Assembly: GCF_014652655.1 (NCBI RefSeq)
Contig: NZ_BMZF01000003.1
Location: 248,001 to 312,000 of the forward strand
Reading direction: 5' to 3'
DNA from: Paramylibacter ulvae
GTDB lineage: Bacteria; Pseudomonadota; Alphaproteobacteria; Rhodobacterales; Rhodobacteraceae
DNA: 64,000 nt
How positions within the stretch are numbered: the first letter of the stretch is position 1; the number at the start of each line of letters is the position of its first letter. The notes beneath the pieces are model-generated. The model ran no database searches and was not told the DNA's origin. It worked only from the letters and a program-made list of their open reading frames with translations. This document shows, one piece after another, positions 62,558 through 64,000 of this stretch. The translations under genes and the position numbers were made by a program.

Positions 62558-64000
62558 ATGTGCGCTGACACACCCGAATATAAAACGACATTAAACCTGC
62601 CCGTCACTGATTTCCCGATGCGTGCAGGGTTGCCCAAACGCGAACCTGAATGGTTGCAACGCTGGGCGGATATCGGCATTTACGATCGCTTGCGCGAAAA
62701 AACAGGGCGCGAAACATTTGTTTTGCACGATGGCCCGCCCTATGCGAACGGGCATTTACACATCGGTCATGCGCTGAATAAAATCCTCAAAGACTTTATC
62801 GTGCGCAGTCAGCAAATGCTGGGCAAAGATAGCCGTTATGTTCCAGGTTGGGATTGCCACGGCTTGCCGATTGAATGGAAAATCGAAGAGCAATACCGCA
62901 AAAAAGGCAAAAACAAAGACGATGTGCCCGTTGTGGAATTGCGCCAAGAATGCCGCAAATTCGCCGAAGGTTGGATCGATATCCAGCGCGACGAATTCAA
63001 ACGTTTGGGCATCACTGGTAAATGGGACAACCCATATCTGACAATGAATTATCACGCAGAGGCCGTGATCGCGGATGAGTTCATGAAATTCGTCATGAAT
63101 GGCGCATTGTATCAAGGCTCAAAACCTGTGATGTGGTCGCCGGTGGAAAAAACCGCACTGGCCGAGGCCGAGGTCGAATATCACGATCACAAATCACACA
63201 CGATCTGGGTTCCGTTTAAAATCACATCCCCTGTGGCGGATGATTTGGCGGCGGCGCGCGTGGTGATCTGGACAACGACGCCGTGGACGATCCCATCAAA
63301 CAAAGCGATCTGTTTCAACGAGGGTTTGAAATACGCATTGTACGAAGTGACTGAAGCACATGACGGCAACTGGGCCGCGGTGGGCGAGCGTTACGTCATG
63401 GAACACACCCTTGCATTGGCAGCATTCGGTGCGGCCAATGTCGAAGAGGGCGGATTTAAATATATCCGCGATGTCACGTCGGATGAATTGGCATCAATGA
63501 CATGTGCGCACCCATTGGCAGGTGCTGACGGCGCGGATGGTTTCTGGGATTACGATGTGCCGATGTTGCACGGTGACCACGTCACCAACGAGGCGGGTAC
63601 AGGTTTTGTACATACTGCACCGAGCCACGGCGCGGATGATTACGAAGTATTCATGAAACGCAACTGGCTGGATCGCATGACCCATAACGTTGGCGAAGCA
63701 TCTGAATTTTTGCCACATGTGCCGTTTTTTGCAGGATTGGAAGTGTTCGATCGCAAAGGCAAAGAGGGCAAGGCGAACAACACGGTGATCAATAAATTGG
63801 TCGAGGTCGGTGGCATCATTGCGCGTGGACGTGTGACACACAGCTACCCCCATTCGTGGCGATCAAAAGCACCGATCATCTTTCGCAACACGCCACAATG
63901 GTTCACAGCAATCGACAAAGAAATCGGTGGAAATGATACGTTTGGCAAAACCATCCGTACCCGTGCATTGACCGAGATCGACAATGTGAAGTGGACACCA
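62558..64000 (+). CDS. ileS: Isoleucyl-tRNA synthetase, 3' truncated by window edge
   Basis: 481 codons are visible with no stop. ATG at 62558 follows GGAAA. Class I synthetase with the HIGH motif as HLHIGH (residues 66-71) and GWDCHGLPIEWKIEEQYRKK; the editing domain follows (WTTTPWTIPSNKAI). Charges tRNA-Ile with isoleucine and edits valine. The remainder, with the KMSKS motif, lies beyond the window. Confidence 0.95.
   Translation, partial: MCADTPEYKTTLNLPVTDFPMRAGLPKREPEWLQRWADIGIYDRLREKTGRETFVLHDGPPYANGHLHIGHALNKILKDFIVRSQQMLGKDSRYVPGWDCHGLPIEWKIEEQYRKKGKNKDDVPVVELRQECRKFAEGWIDIQRDEFKRLGITGKWDNPYLTMNYHAEAVIADEFMKFVMNGALYQGSKPVMWSPVEKTALAEAEVEYHDHKSHTIWVPFKITSPVADDLAAARVVIWTTTPWTIPSNKAICFNEGLKYALYEVTEAHDGNWAAVGERYVMEHTLALAAFGAANVEEGGFKYIRDVTSDELASMTCAHPLAGADGADGFWDYDVPMLHGDHVTNEAGTGFVHTAPSHGADDYEVFMKRNWLDRMTHNVGEASEFLPHVPFFAGLEVFDRKGKEGKANNTVINKLVEVGGIIARGRVTHSYPHSWRSKAPIIFRNTPQWFTAIDKEIGGNDTFGKTIRTRALTEIDNVKWTP

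Overview
The window reads as chromosomal DNA of an alphaproteobacterium, most likely a marine member of the Rhodobacterales (Roseobacter group) with a rather AT-leaning genome. The basis is recognition of protein families and gene order (murA-DUF2948-hisD-UPF0262-phosphatase and infA-maf-RNase E/G-yacG-tRNA-Phe, TRAP and SoeAB-like systems, a GcvT-fused flavoprotein); no database search was possible. There is no phage, transposase or CRISPR array. Two tRNA genes are present (Phe-GAA, minus strand; Thr-GGT, plus strand).

Layout. 1-3.5 kb: end of a molybdenum hydroxylase operon (2Fe-2S subunit, Mo subunit, diheme cytochrome c, small membrane protein). 3.5-6.7 kb: an arsenate detoxification operon with an ArsR-ArsC fusion, a dedicated GAPDH and the organoarsenical exporter ArsJ. 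6.7-10.2 kb: a LysR regulator and a dimethylglycine/sarcosine-dehydrogenase-like flavoprotein. 10.2-19.4 kb: housekeeping genes on the minus strand (tRNA-Phe, yacG, RNase E/G, maf, infA; then a phosphatase, UPF0262, hisD, DUF2948, murA), interrupted by two near-identical tandem secreted-peptide genes, upp and an FkbM methyltransferase. 19.5-21.6 kb: tRNA-Thr followed by an orphan two-helix membrane protein, a decayed gene and a PaaI-type thioesterase. 21.7-25.3 kb: SoeAB-like molybdoenzyme without its membrane anchor. 25.3-29.2 kb: polyamine-type ABC transporter with the binding protein convergent to the other genes. 29.3-36.9 kb: a ten-gene thiamine operon (thiD-O-S-G-E-F, thiY-tenA-thiZ-thiX) behind a TPP riboswitch. 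37-42.6 kb: a lactonase-like protein, the small hemP gene, and a 1481-residue secreted ExeM/NucH-type nuclease with an internal duplication.

42.6-54.9 kb: a catabolic region made of a LysR regulator, indolepyruvate:ferredoxin oxidoreductase-like IorA/IorB with a hotdog thioesterase, a MarR regulator, a TRAP transporter and a fused 5-oxoprolinase/hydantoinase. 55-64 kb: SulP transporter, truA, ycjX-ycjF, a nitric-oxide-type module (Rrf2/NsrR-like regulator divergent from a 55-residue membrane peptide and a truncated globin), an FAD monooxygenase, and the 5' part of ileS, which runs off the window.

Physiology suggested: an aerobic marine heterotroph that takes up polyamines, carboxylates and thiamine-precursor pyrimidines, degrades methylated amines and keto acids of aromatic amino acids, oxidises reduced sulfur, scavenges extracellular DNA and exports arsenate as a sugar-phosphate ester. 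The best candidates for new biology are the regulator/peptide/globin module, the riboswitch hairpin over the thiD ribosome site, the IorAB-thioesterase-MarR unit, the duplicated secreted peptides and the anchorless SoeAB.
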